A stretch of DNA of 64,000 nucleotides from Tuberibacillus sp. Marseille-P3662. GTDB taxonomy: Bacteria; Bacillota; Bacilli; Bacillales; Sporolactobacillaceae. The notes under the pieces were generated by a model. The model was not told where the DNA came from. It worked only from the letters and a program-made list of their open reading frames with translations, and made no database searches. Where the stretch lies: contig NZ_FXBS01000003.1 in NCBI RefSeq assembly GCF_900178005.1, positions 347,035-411,034 of the forward strand, given 5' to 3'. The translations under genes and the position numbers were made by a program. Positions 46,609 to 55,809 of the stretch are shown in pieces (position 1 is the stretch's first letter; each line of letters begins with the position of its first letter).

Positions 46609-47532
46609 ATGACAAAGAAGGAAGAGCATGTTCGTAAACCAGATTGGCTTAAAGTTAAACTGAATACTAATAAAAATTATACCGGTTTGAAAAAAATGAT
46701 GCGGGAGAAAAACTTACATACGGTCTGTGAAGAAGCTAAGTGTCCGAATATTCATGAATGCTGGGCGACTAGAAAGACCGCCACTTTCATGATTCTCGGT
46801 GATACATGTACCCGCGGTTGCCGCTTTTGTGCTGTTAAAACCGGTTTACCAAATGAATTAGATTGGGCCGAGCCTGAACGCGTTGCTGAATCGGTTGAAA
46901 TGATGGGACTGCGTCATGCCGTGATTACAGCTGTTGCTCGTGATGACCTTGCAGATGGTGGAGCAGCCGTTTTTGCTGAAACGGTGCGCGCGATTCGCCG
47001 CCGTGTTCCCTGGTGTACTGTTGAAATCTTACCTTCTGATATGAAGGGCGATTACGATAGTTTACATACGTTAATGGATTCAGGGCCGGATATTTTCAAC
47101 CACAATATTGAAACCGTCCGTCGTCTGACGAAACGGGTTCGGGCAATTGCAACTTATGACCGTTCACTGCAATTACTACAGCGGGTCAAAGAGATCTCGC
47201 CAAATACACCTGTGAAATCAAGTATGATGGTTGGCTTGGGTGAAACCAAAGAGGAAATTGAACAGGCGATGGATGATTTGCTTGCTCATGATGTGGATAT
47301 TATGGCTATTGGCCAATATTTGCAACCAACGAAGAAACATTTGAACGTTGAGCGTTATTATCATCCGGATGAATTTGACGAACTCAAGCGTATCGCTTTA
47401 GAAAAAGGTTTCCGTCATTGTGAGGCAGGACCAATGGTGCGCTCTTCCTATCATGCTGATGAGCAAGTAAATGAAGCTTCACGACGCCGTCAATTACAAT
47501 ACGAAGAGGAAGATGTCGAAAGCAGTATGTGA
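46609..47532 (+). CDS. lipA: Lipoyl synthase
   Basis: A 307-residue radical SAM enzyme inserting two sulfurs into protein-bound octanoyl groups. The auxiliary 4Fe-4S cluster ligands are Cys40, Cys45 and Cys51 ([12 protein letters not shown]). The radical SAM cluster is Cys67, Cys71 and Cys74 (CTRGCRFC). The C-terminal RSSY motif ([11 protein letters not shown]) supplies the Ser ligand. The start follows AAGGAGTGACCTGACAT. It is co-transcribed with lipM. Confidence 0.96.
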   Translation: MTKKEEHVRKPDWLKVKLNTNKNYTGLKKMMREKNLHTVCEEAKCPNIHECWATRKTATFMILGDTCTRGCRFCAVKTGLPNELDWAEPERVAESVEMMGLRHAVITAVARDDLADGGAAVFAETVRAIRRRVPWCTVEILPSDMKGDYDSLHTLMDSGPDIFNHNIETVRRLTKRVRAIATYDRSLQLLQRVKEISPNTPVKSSMMVGLGETKEEIEQAMDDLLAHDVDIMAIGQYLQPTKKHLNVERYYHPDEFDELKRIALEKGFRHCEAGPMVRSSYHADEQVNEASRRRQLQYEEEDVESSM

Positions 47533-47549
47533 AATGTCAATCCAACAAA

Positions 47550-47846
47550 GGCTGGGACAAATCTAAAACAGGGTACTCAGAAGCCGACATGAGATATGAA
47601 AGCACGTTCTAAGCGTCGTCAAAATACGTAGACGCTCGCGGCAAGCGAAGGATTTTGACGACGCGATGACAGGAATGACGATTTTAAAGAAAACTTGGCT
47701 TGTCGCCAAGCCTTAATGGCGAAAGCCTTAGTTGCACTTATACTTGAAGAAAGTTTTTATACTTTCTTTAAGTGTCAACAAATCATCCGAACTGATTAAA
47801 TAAACATGTTCGGATGATTCTGTGACTCATATCCTTTTGTTCCAGT
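47550..47846 (-). repeat. MITE-like dispersed repeat, complete copy
   Basis: About 297 bases between lipA and gltC. The ends are inverted repeats: GGCTGGGACAAA at the low-coordinate side and CTTTTGTTCCAG at the high-coordinate side. Inside are two strong hairpins: GCGTCGTCAAAAT / ATTTTGACGACGC (47613-47664) and AATCATCCGAAC / GTTCGGATGATT (47781-47819). Partial copies are at 1-76 and 42697-42819. It holds no reading frame, so any movement would need a transposase from elsewhere. Confidence 0.8.
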
Positions 47847-47869
47847 ATCCTGTACTTTCTTTATAGAGA

Positions 47870-48775
47870 TTAGCTTCCGAATTTATACAATCGTTCATAG
47901 AAGTCAATCAAAAATTGATTAAATAATTCTTCTGATGGTGCCATTGTTCTTGTGTTGGGTTTGATAATGCCAACCGTTCGAGTGATTTCAGGTTCTGTTA
48001 TCTGCTTGGTGACCAAGTCAGGCGTTCGGGAATGAGGGAAGGCGTGTTCAGGTAATAAAGCAATGCCGAAATCAGCGGAAACCAACCCTTTAATGGTTTC
48101 AATATCCTCCCCCGCAAACGCAATGTCTGGAGTGAAACCGGCTTGCTTGCAAGCATTGACGACAATATCGTGAAGCGCAATCCCTTTGTGAAAAGTCACA
48201 AACCGCTCTCGGCGTAATTGTTTTAAACTTAACCGCTCCTGTTCAGCAAGCGTATGGTCAGAGGGTAGCAAAGCGATGAGCTTTTCTGTATAAAAAATGT
48301 TGCCGGTTAGGCGTTCAACATTGTGCGGGACCGGTGAGATCACAGCCAAATTAATATCACCTTGATCAATTAACTGCTTCAAATATTGTGCTGACCCTTG
48401 GTGAAGTTGAAATTGGATGTCTGGATGCTCATCCCGAAACTGTGAGAGGGCCATCGGCAAGGTTTCAATTGACAGGCTTGTTGCTAATCCTAGTCGAATT
48501 AATCCTTTTTCCGGATTCAAATAATCGTCAATTTCCTGTTTGGCTTGATCGAGCTCAGACACCACGCGCTCCATGTGCTTCAGAAACACTCGCCCCACGG
48601 ATGTTAATTTAACGTTCCGCCCTTCTCGAATAAAAAGCGATACGCCCAATTCTTCTTCTAATAAAGAGATATGGCGACTGATCGCTGACTGAGCCACGTG
48701 CAGAACATGAGCCGCTTCCGTGACATGTTCCCTTCTTGCGACCTCCATAAAGTAATGAATCTGCCGTAATTCCAT
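47870..48775 (-). CDS. gltC: LysR-family activator GltC of glutamate synthase
   Basis: A 301-residue LysR regulator. The N-terminal winged helix reads RQIHYFMEVARREHVTEAAH, then VAQSAISRHISLLEEELGVSLF. The effector domain begins LIRLGLATSLSIETLPMALS. It is divergent from the glutamate synthase operon, 130 bases apart, the arrangement of gltC-gltAB in B. subtilis, where GltC activates in response to 2-oxoglutarate and is antagonised by glutamate. A dyad-like site at 48792-48806 lies between them. Its 3' side is formed by the MITE copy. Confidence 0.92.
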   Translation of the reverse strand: MELRQIHYFMEVARREHVTEAAHVLHVAQSAISRHISLLEEELGVSLFIREGRNVKLTSVGRVFLKHMERVVSELDQAKQEIDDYLNPEKGLIRLGLATSLSIETLPMALSQFRDEHPDIQFQLHQGSAQYLKQLIDQGDINLAVISPVPHNVERLTGNIFYTEKLIALLPSDHTLAEQERLSLKQLRRERFVTFHKGIALHDIVVNACKQAGFTPDIAFAGEDIETIKGLVSADFGIALLPEHAFPHSRTPDLVTKQITEPEITRTVGIIKPNTRTMAPSEELFNQFLIDFYERLYKFGS

Positions 48776-48791
48776 GGTTATTTCACAACCG

Positions 48792-48806
48792 TTCTTATTT
48801 TGAGAT
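48792..48806. promoter_or_regulatory. Probable GltC binding site
   Basis: TTCTTATTTTGAGAT is an imperfect LysR-type dyad (T-N11-A class) close to the ATCTC...GAGAT box known at B. subtilis gltC, with two deviations in the left arm. It overlaps the gltC upstream region. A candidate promoter for the synthase operon is TTGTAT-18-TAAACT at 48828-48857. Confidence 0.5.
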
Positions 48807-48907
48807 TGTTTATATATTAATTATATATTGTATAGAACAATTGATTTGCAGTAAACTGGTAATTAACAGAAAATTTCTGTCGCTCGACTAGGAAGGGAGA
48901 TGTTTTG

Positions 48908-51900
48908 ATGCAAAACAACGGAATGTACCGGTCGGATTTTGAGCATGATGCATGCGGGATCGGTTTCATTGCTGATATTAATAATCAACCATCACACGAA
49001 ACGATTATAGATGGTTTGCATATGTTAAGCCGACTGAATCACAGGGCTGGTCAAAATGATGATACGGGTGATGGTGCGGGTATCCTCGTTCAGATCCCGG
49101 ATCAATTCTTTCGCGATCATCTCCCGTGTCATTTACCTCAAGCGGGCGATTATGCTGTAGGTATGGTGTTCATGCCACAGGAGCAACGTTTAAGAGAAAC
49201 TTATGAAACCGAAATCAATCAAATTATAAAAAAATCATCTTTAACTTTAATAGAGTGGCGCGATGTCCCGGTAAATAACGAAAGGATCAGCCGGAAAGCT
49301 AATGAAGATTGCCCTTCCATCAAGCAGGTGTTTGTAAAAAAAGCGTTCGGCATGGATCAAAAACAATTTGAACGGGCGTTATATATTATAAGACGAAGCG
49401 TGGAAAAACGTTGTTCAGATCTTTACTTTTGCAGTTTTTCCAGTCGGACGATCGTTTATAAAGGGATGATCAAACCAGAACGTTTGAAAGACTTTTATCT
49501 TGATTTAAGTCATCCTTCGTTTGCATCAGCATTAGCTTTAGTGCATTCGCGTTTTAGCACAAATACCTTTCCGACATGGGAGCGGGCGCATCCGAATCGA
49601 TCAACGGTTCATAACGGTGAAATTAATACGTTGAGAGGCAATATTAATTGGATGAAAGCCCGGGAACAGCAGATGTCGACCGACGTTTTTGGTGATGATT
49701 TATCGGAATTGCATCCGGTTATTGATAATGAGGGCAGCGATTCGGCTGTTTTTGATAATGTATTAGAATTTCTAACCCTTAGCGGACGTCCGATGCCGCA
49801 TGCGGCATTAATGATGGTTCCCGAGCCATGGGAACGTTCAGACGATGTTGATCCACTTATGAAGAATTTCTATGAATATCATAGTGCATTTATGGAACCT
49901 TGGGATGGTCCAATGGCATTAGCTTTCACAGATGGGCAGCAAATCGGAGCTTTATTAGACCGGAATGGCTTACGACCTGGACGCTATTATCTAACGAACA
50001 ATGATAAAATCATTTTTTCATCGGAATTCGGTGTCGTTGACGTTCCTCAATCGGAAGTCAAGACGAAGGGCCGGATCAAACCAGGTGAACTATTAGTCAT
50101 CGATTTAGAAGAAAAACGTATCATCCCTGATACAGAATATAAACAAAATCTCAGTACGGAACAACCTTATGGGGCGTGGCTCAGTCAAGAGAAAATGACG
50201 GTGGATCATGAACATGAGCAGGAACCTGATATAACGCCGGAGGAACTCTTTAAGTTACAGACGGCTTTTGGGTATACCTATGAAGAGTTAATGAAAGGGT
50301 TAAAACCGATGGTTACGGATAGTAAGGATCCGCTTAGTTCAATGGGGGTGGATACCCCTTTAGCTGTGTTATCGGAAAAGCCGCAGTTATTGTATAACTA
50401 TTTCAAACAATGGTTTGCTCAGGTGACGAATCCGCCCATTGATGCCATCCGTGAAGAAAGCATGACGGCAACACTGACATGGATGGGGCCGCAAGGGAAT
50501 ATCCTGCAACCGGAAGCCGATCATTGTCGTCGGGTGCAATTGCAGCAACCTGTTATTGGCTATGACCAAATTCAACAAATTGCAGGTTTATTAAAGACGG
50601 ATACTGTTTCGCTTAACTTTGAAACGGATGCTTCAATTGATTACAAGGATTTGATGGACCGCTTATTCACTCAAGTGGATGATTGCCTAGAAGCGGGGGC
50701 TGAGGTCTTGGTATTGTCAGACAGAGGTGTTAATACTAATCATGCCGCTATTCCCGCGTTGCTTGCTTCATCGGCCGTCCATCATTATCTTATTCGCCAG
50801 GGGATAAGGACAAAAGTCAGTTTGATTATTGAAACGGCAGAGGCACGGGACGTGCATCAAATGGCGATGCTGCTTGGATTCGGAGCAGACGCTATGTATC
50901 CGTATCTTGGTGTGGCCACGCTTCATCAACTCATTGATGATGGTCATATTGAAGGGGTTTCGAAGGCAGATGCAACTCAAACCTATTTCTCTACTTTGAC
51001 CACGGGTATTGTCAAGGTTATGTCAAAAATGGGAATATCAACAATTCAAAGTTATCGTGGTGCGCAAACGTTTGAAGCGGTCGGTATTGGTCAAGACGTG
51101 ATTGAGCGCTATTTCACGGGAACGGTTTCGCAACTGGATGGCATTTCGTTAGAAGATATCTTTTCGGATGCCCTCAGACGACATCAGCAAGCCTTTGATG
51201 ATTCAGCTGAAGCAACATTGGATTCCGGCAGTGACATGCAATGGCGCCGCGGTGGTGAGCATCATCAGCTCAATCCGAAGACCATCCATACGTTACAACA
51301 GGCTGCACGAAAAAATGATTATGAATTATATAAGCAATTTAGTGAATTAGCCAACCAAGAGAGTTTAGTTAATATCCGCGATTTATTGACGTTGAATAGC
51401 AACCGTCAGCCAGTTCCCATTGATGAAGTCGAGCCAGTTGAGGCGATTACGCGCCGGTTCAAATCCGGAGCGATGTCCTACGGTGCGTTAAGTCAAGAGG
51501 CTCACGAAGCGCTTGCGATTGCTATGAACATCATCGGCGGAAAAAGTAATAGCGGTGAAGGCGGTGAGGATCCAGAGCGTTACGAACTTGATGATGATGG
51601 CCTTGATCGAAAAAGTGCGATCAAACAAGTGGCATCAGGTAGATTCGGTGTGAGCAGTCACTATCTATCAAACGCTAACGAAATCCAAATCAAAATGGCC
51701 CAGGGGGCCAAACCAGGTGAAGGGGGGCAGCTCCCTTCCCATAAAGTTTATCCCTGGATAGCAGAGGTTCGCGGCACGACACCGGGTGTTGGGCTGATTT
51801 CACCGCCGCCTCACCATGATATTTATTCAATCGAGGATTTGGCTCAACTCATCCACGACTTGAAGCGGGCTAATCCAAAGGCGAGGATTAGTGTCAAACT

Positions 51901-53437
51901 GGTTGCGAAATCAGGTGTGGGTACGATTGCTGCCGGCGTTGCAAAGGGATTAGCTGATGTGATATTAATCAGTGGTCATGACGGTGGATCAGGAGCATCA
52001 CCACGTTCAAGTATTAAGCATGCGGGCCTTCCGTGGGAATTAGGTTTGGCAGAAACCCAGCAAACATTGGTGTTAAATGGGCTGCGTGATCGAGTCACTA
52101 TTGAAACTGACGGAAAAATGATGACGGGACGGGATGTGTTAATAGCTGCATCCTTAGGTGCTGAGGAATATGGCTTTTCAACCACTCCGCTGATTGCTCT
52201 TGGCTGTGTGATGATGCGAGCCTGTCACCTTGACACCTGTCCCGTTGGTGTTGCCACTCAAAATCCAGAGCTAAGAAAACGAATGATGGGAAAACCGGAA
52301 CATGTCGTCAATTATTTGCAATTTATTGCACAAGAGATCCGGGAGCTGCTTGCTGAACTAGGATTTCGTACTCTTGATGAATTGATTGGTGACACATCGG
52401 TATTAGCCAAGAAATCAAAGCTGGATTCCCATTCTAAAGCTAAGCATCTTAACTTAGATCCATTGCTGCAACCCGTTGATGCGAATTTGGAGCGCCGATT
52501 TGCTCGTGAACAGGATCATCAATTGGAGCACAGTTTTGACTATCGGCACTTGCTCCCTGATTTTCAAGGCTTGATAGCTGAACAACAACCGATGATGAGA
52601 CATTATGAGATTAATAATACTGACCGGGCTGTGGGTACCGTCTTAGGCCATCACATATCTAGTGAGCATGGGGCTGACGGTTTACCTGAAGACACGTTCC
52701 AAATGTCTTTCACTGGTTCGGCGGGGCAGAGTTTTGCAGCGTTTGTCCCTCAGGGCATGTCAATGTCAGTTGATGGTGATGCAAATGATTATCTTGGAAA
52801 GGGTCTATCGGGTGGCAAGGTGATGATTCGACCTGATATGAATATGCATAAGCCCGATGATCAGGTGATTGCCGGTAATGTAGCCTTCTTTGGTGCGACT
52901 AGCGGAGAGGCTTATATCCGTGGTCGTGCTGGCGAGCGTTTTTGTGTTAGAAATAGTGGTGCGCATGCCGTTGTTGAAGGTGTCGGCAATCATGGTTGTG
53001 AGTATATGACCGGTGGTACGGTGCTCGTACTTGGTGATATCGGCAAAAACTTTGCTGCTGGTATGACAGGTGGCCAGGCTTATATTATTCCTGATATAAC
53101 AGACCATGATATGGCTGATCGTATCAATCGGGAAATGGTTGCCATTGAAACTGGATTGACTGATGACGAAGATGCTGAGATTAAAGCTATGCTTGAGGAG
53201 CATTTGCTATATACGGGAAGTCCGAAAGCTCGACAAATGTTGTCAAGATGGAACAAAATCAAGTCCATGGTGCTTAAGGTGATTCCAAAGGACTATCAAA
53301 ATATGCTTCGAGCCATAACTGCATTAAAACAGTCAGGCTTAACACATGATGAAGCGATTCTGGAAGCTTTTAATAGAAAACAGGCAGGTAACCCCCTGCC
53401 CCAAAATGAGACGGATAGTTATGAAACAGTTTCGTGA
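48908..53437 (+). CDS. gltB: Glutamate synthase large subunit
   Basis: A 1509-residue ferredoxin/NADPH-type GOGAT alpha chain (gltA in B. subtilis naming). After a 15-residue propeptide comes the Ntn nucleophile Cys16 (HDACGIGF), starting the glutaminase domain (RFSTNTFPTWERAHPNR). A central domain follows. The FMN/2-oxoglutarate synthase domain has KPGEGGQLPSHKVYPWIAEVR in part and the 3Fe-4S cysteines in CVMMRACHLDTCPVGVATQ. The C-terminal beta-helix domain repeats GGxVLVLG-type turns. ATG at 48908 (eight bases after AAGGGAG) or TTG at 48905 are both possible. It is under GltC. Confidence 0.95.
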   Translation: MQNNGMYRSDFEHDACGIGFIADINNQPSHETIIDGLHMLSRLNHRAGQNDDTGDGAGILVQIPDQFFRDHLPCHLPQAGDYAVGMVFMPQEQRLRETYETEINQIIKKSSLTLIEWRDVPVNNERISRKANEDCPSIKQVFVKKAFGMDQKQFERALYIIRRSVEKRCSDLYFCSFSSRTIVYKGMIKPERLKDFYLDLSHPSFASALALVHSRFSTNTFPTWERAHPNRSTVHNGEINTLRGNINWMKAREQQMSTDVFGDDLSELHPVIDNEGSDSAVFDNVLEFLTLSGRPMPHAALMMVPEPWERSDDVDPLMKNFYEYHSAFMEPWDGPMALAFTDGQQIGALLDRNGLRPGRYYLTNNDKIIFSSEFGVVDVPQSEVKTKGRIKPGELLVIDLEEKRIIPDTEYKQNLSTEQPYGAWLSQEKMTVDHEHEQEPDITPEELFKLQTAFGYTYEELMKGLKPMVTDSKDPLSSMGVDTPLAVLSEKPQLLYNYFKQWFAQVTNPPIDAIREESMTATLTWMGPQGNILQPEADHCRRVQLQQPVIGYDQIQQIAGLLKTDTVSLNFETDASIDYKDLMDRLFTQVDDCLEAGAEVLVLSDRGVNTNHAAIPALLASSAVHHYLIRQGIRTKVSLIIETAEARDVHQMAMLLGFGADAMYPYLGVATLHQLIDDGHIEGVSKADATQTYFSTLTTGIVKVMSKMGISTIQSYRGAQTFEAVGIGQDVIERYFTGTVSQLDGISLEDIFSDALRRHQQAFDDSAEATLDSGSDMQWRRGGEHHQLNPKTIHTLQQAARKNDYELYKQFSELANQESLVNIRDLLTLNSNRQPVPIDEVEPVEAITRRFKSGAMSYGALSQEAHEALAIAMNIIGGKSNSGEGGEDPERYELDDDGLDRKSAIKQVASGRFGVSSHYLSNANEIQIKMAQGAKPGEGGQLPSHKVYPWIAEVRGTTPGVGLISPPPHHDIYSIEDLAQLIHDLKRANPKARISVKLVAKSGVGTIAAGVAKGLADVILISGHDGGSGASPRSSIKHAGLPWELGLAETQQTLVLNGLRDRVTIETDGKMMTGRDVLIAASLGAEEYGFSTTPLIALGCVMMRACHLDTCPVGVATQNPELRKRMMGKPEHVVNYLQFIAQEIRELLAELGFRTLDELIGDTSVLAKKSKLDSHSKAKHLNLDPLLQPVDANLERRFAREQDHQLEHSFDYRHLLPDFQGLIAEQQPMMRHYEINNTDRAVGTVLGHHISSEHGADGLPEDTFQMSFTGSAGQSFAAFVPQGMSMSVDGDANDYLGKGLSGGKVMIRPDMNMHKPDDQVIAGNVAFFGATSGEAYIRGRAGERFCVRNSGAHAVVEGVGNHGCEYMTGGTVLVLGDIGKNFAAGMTGGQAYIIPDITDHDMADRINREMVAIETGLTDDEDAEIKAMLEEHLLYTGSPKARQMLSRWNKIKSMVLKVIPKDYQNMLRAITALKQSGLTHDEAILEAFNRKQAGNPLPQNETDSYETVS

Positions 53438-53454
53438 CGTAAGGAGGGGTAAGT

Positions 53455-54939
53455 TTGGCAGATCCGAAAGATTTTATGAATATACCAAGAGTAGAACAAC
53501 CGGAAGAACATCCATCTGAGAGAATATCTCATTGGGATGAATATCAACAGTCTATGCCCCAGGAAGATGTCGAGGAACAGGCATCACGTTGCATGGATTG
53601 TGGCACTCCCTTTTGTCAAACGGGGATTGAGTGGAGTGGGGTTGCCTCCGGTTGTCCCTTATATAATGTGATTCCTGAATGGAATGAACTTGTATCACGA
53701 GGAAAGTGGCGAGAAGCCTTTGACCGTCTGATGAAGACGAATAACTTTCCGGAATTTACAGGCCGTGTTTGCCCGGCTCCATGTGAAGGAGCTTGTACTG
53801 CGGCACTCCCAACATCACCTGTCAATATTAAGACAATTGAACAAGCAATTGTTGACAAAGCTTATCAGGAAGGGTGGATTAAGCCGATGCCTCCTCATGA
53901 GAGAACGAGTAAGCAAGTAGCTGTTGTTGGCTCGGGTCCTGCTGGTTTAACGGCTGCCGATGAGTTGAATAAAGCTGGCCATCACGTGACTGTCTATGAG
54001 CGTGATGACCGTCTTGGCGGTTTGCTCATGTACGGTATCCCAAATATGAAACTGGATAAGAAATGGGTGAATCGGCGCATCGCCATTTTGGAGGATGAGG
54101 GCATTCGCTTTAAAACGGGTGTATCCATTGGTGAAGATGTATCTTTCGAGAAGCTTGAGACAACTTATGATGCCGTCATCGTTTGTACAGGTGCACAAAA
54201 ACACCGTGATCTACCGATTGAAGGGCGCGAGTTGAACGGAGTCCATTTTGCCATGGATTATTTAAAGGACAGTACAAAGACCCTATTAGATGATCATCAA
54301 AGTTATAACCAAAAAATATCAGCTAAGAATAAAAACGTTGTTGTAATCGGAGGCGGCGATACTGGCGCCGACTGTGTGGCCTCGGCTTTACGACAAGAAG
54401 CAAAAAGTATTGTTCAGTTTGGTAAGCACCCTGCGTTACCTGAAACACGGCCTTTAGACAATCCTTGGCCCGAGTACCCGCAAGTCTTCTCACTTGACTA
54501 CGCTTATAAAGAGACGAAAGTCACTAAAGGAGAAGACCCAAGAGAGTACAGTATTCAAACGCAGCGTTTTGTGGGTGACGAAGATGGCAAAATTATAGGA
54601 TTGGAGACGGTAAGAATCGTCTCCGATGTAGATGAAGCCGGCCAATCCTATATGCGTGAATGTGAAAACTCTAAAGAGTTTTGGCCCGTTGATCTTGTTC
54701 TGATTGCTATCGGATTTGTAGGTGTTGAACAGGAGATCGATCATGCTGGTTTAGCTGTTAATCAAAGAGGCAGCTTGGCTGCCAATCGGAAAACGTACCA
54801 GACCAATCGGGCGAAAGTCTTTGGAGCGGGTGATGCTCGTCGCGGTCAAAGTTTAGTCGTGAACGCTATTCGTGAGGGTCGTGAAGCGGCTGATTCCTGT
54901 CATCAGTATTTGATGGAGACCGCCCAATTAACAAGTTAA
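53455..54939 (+). CDS. gltD: Glutamate synthase small subunit
   Basis: A 494-residue beta chain (gltB in B. subtilis naming) that passes electrons from NADPH to the large subunit. Cluster cysteines are in CMDCGTPFCQTG, GCPLYNVIPEWNELV and RVCPAPCEGACT. The FAD fold is VAVVGSGPAGLTAADELNKAGH and the NADPH fold VVVIGGGDTGADCVA. The C-terminal GAGDARRGQSLVVNAIREGREAA closes the FAD site. TTG at 53455 is used, seven bases after AAGGAGGGG and 17 bases after the large-subunit stop. Confidence 0.96.
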   Translation: MADPKDFMNIPRVEQPEEHPSERISHWDEYQQSMPQEDVEEQASRCMDCGTPFCQTGIEWSGVASGCPLYNVIPEWNELVSRGKWREAFDRLMKTNNFPEFTGRVCPAPCEGACTAALPTSPVNIKTIEQAIVDKAYQEGWIKPMPPHERTSKQVAVVGSGPAGLTAADELNKAGHHVTVYERDDRLGGLLMYGIPNMKLDKKWVNRRIAILEDEGIRFKTGVSIGEDVSFEKLETTYDAVIVCTGAQKHRDLPIEGRELNGVHFAMDYLKDSTKTLLDDHQSYNQKISAKNKNVVVIGGGDTGADCVASALRQEAKSIVQFGKHPALPETRPLDNPWPEYPQVFSLDYAYKETKVTKGEDPREYSIQTQRFVGDEDGKIIGLETVRIVSDVDEAGQSYMRECENSKEFWPVDLVLIAIGFVGVEQEIDHAGLAVNQRGSLAANRKTYQTNRAKVFGAGDARRGQSLVVNAIREGREAADSCHQYLMETAQLTS

Positions 54940-54956
54940 TGATTCCGAGATTAAAC

Positions 54957-54986
54957 AACCGGTGCTTTTATTGCGCCGGTTTATTT
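54957..54986 (+). terminator. Terminator of the glutamate synthase operon
   Basis: AACCGGTGC / GCGCCGGTT stem followed by TATTTT, 17 bases after the stop. Confidence 0.8.
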
Positions 54987-55148
54987 TAGATTGATAGAAT
55001 AAGTAACGTTGATTATCCACCCTCTTATAGGTCCTAAGTTTGAAAGATGGGTGTTATTGTTCTAATAATCATTAATCTGTGTTAGTATATCCTTATTATT
55101 AAATTCATTTGATCAAATGATACCAATTTGGGAAAAAAGATCAATTGT

Positions 55149-55176
55149 TCCCCAACTCAGTCAGGGGGATTTTTAG
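55149..55176 (+). terminator. Orphan terminator-like hairpin
   Basis: TTCCCC / GGGGGA stem with a 10-base loop and TTTTTAG. No gene ends here. A 14-base palindrome CATTTGATCAAATG lies about 40 bases upstream. It may end a short transcript or be read-through protection. Confidence 0.5.
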
Positions 55177-55219
55177 TATTTTTCCCGATACTTCTATAGG
55201 ATCAGAACTGTTATAATAA

Positions 55220-55350
55220 AGTTGCAGAAGTTAAATTAAAACAAAGAGAGTCATTGTTTAGTTATTCACTTCTGTTTCTCCATCATAAAACTCTTTGTTT
55301 TACTCTTCCCCAATGATGGGTTCACCCAAACGGTGAGCCCTTTTTAATCT
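55220..55350 (+). ncRNA. Candidate small structured RNA
   Basis: A TATAAT box at 55212-55217 (weak -35) precedes about 125 bases with no frame. A 12-bp long-range helix, TAAAACAAAGAG pairing with CTCTTTGTTTTA, is followed by an unpaired C-rich stretch (CTCTTCCCCAATGATG). The terminator GGGTTCACC / GGTGAGCCC-TTTTT at 55319-55347 ends it. Neither terminator nor helix belongs to a gene. The layout (5' helix, CU-rich loops, terminator) is that of trans-acting RNAs such as RsaE/RoxS, but identity to that family is not shown. Confidence 0.45.
55319..55347 (+). terminator. Terminator of the candidate small RNA
   Basis: Nine perfect pairs, GGGTTCACC / GGTGAGCCC, loop CAAAC, then TTTTTAATC. Confidence 0.82.
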
Positions 55351-55377
55351 ATTTTACCGTCATTTTTATAAAAGCCA

Positions 55378-55432
55378 TTGAAATATACAATATATTGCGC
55401 TATAATTCGATGTGGAATTCAATATGTTGTAT
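55378..55432 (+). promoter_or_regulatory. nrd promoter with two NrdR boxes
   Basis: TTGAAA (55378-55383), 17 bases, TATAAT (55401-55406). NrdR box 1, ATACAATATATTGCGC (55385-55400), fills the spacer. Box 2, ATTCAATATGTTGTAT, is at 55417-55432, 32 bases further, three helical turns. Both fit the acaCwAtATaTwGtgt pattern. NrdR would repress when dATP is sufficient. Confidence 0.78.
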
Positions 55433-55444
55433 ATTCGTGATAGT

Positions 55445-55610
55445 TAAGGTGTCCTTCAAGGAATTAAAAGGGAATCCGGTGAAAGGCCGGAGCTGTCCCC
55501 GCAACTGTCAGTGTTACGAAACGGAAGTAGCCACTGTACAATCAGCTTTTGTGCTTTTTGTATGGGAAGGCCCGGAGTAGGATGAAGCACAAGCCAGTAG
55601 ACCTACCTTA
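55445..55610 (+). promoter_or_regulatory. Cobalamin (adenosylcobalamin) riboswitch
   Basis: Core elements are in order: AAAAGGGAATCCGGTGAAAG, CCGGAGCTGTCCCCGCAACT, the GCCACTG segment, GGGAAGGC and the B12 box GCACAAGCCAGTAGACC. The closing helix is TAAGGT (55445-55450) with ACCTTA (55605-55610). It lies in the leader of the ribonucleotide reductase operon. Confidence 0.95.
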
Positions 55611-55752
55611 TCTATAGCGTTTCATAAACTTCGGGGATCTGAGTGAATGAAACGGCGCCGGCGGGAACGTGACGGGAGTAAGTCTATTATTTTTTAATAG
55701 ATGATCTCATATGTTTCTTTTACATGCTTTTAAAGGTCTGTGTCGTTTCAAC

Positions 55753-55781
55753 CTCATCCTGAATATGGATGGGTTTTTTTA
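55753..55781 (+). terminator. Riboswitch-controlled terminator before nrdA
   Basis: CTCATCC / GGATGGG stem followed by TTTTTTTA, 30 bases before the nrdA start. It is the likely off-state of the B12 riboswitch. Confidence 0.7.
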
Positions 55782-55809
55782 TGCCCAAATGATTGGAAGG
55801 AGCTTGAAC

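Noticed and set aside
55395..55580. 61-codon frame in the nrd leader
   Set aside because: It lies inside the NrdR box and cobalamin aptamer, which explain the conservation.
55711..55809. Longer N-terminus for the nrdA product
   Set aside because: It would translate across the leader terminator. ATG at 55810 has a strong ribosome site and is the natural start.
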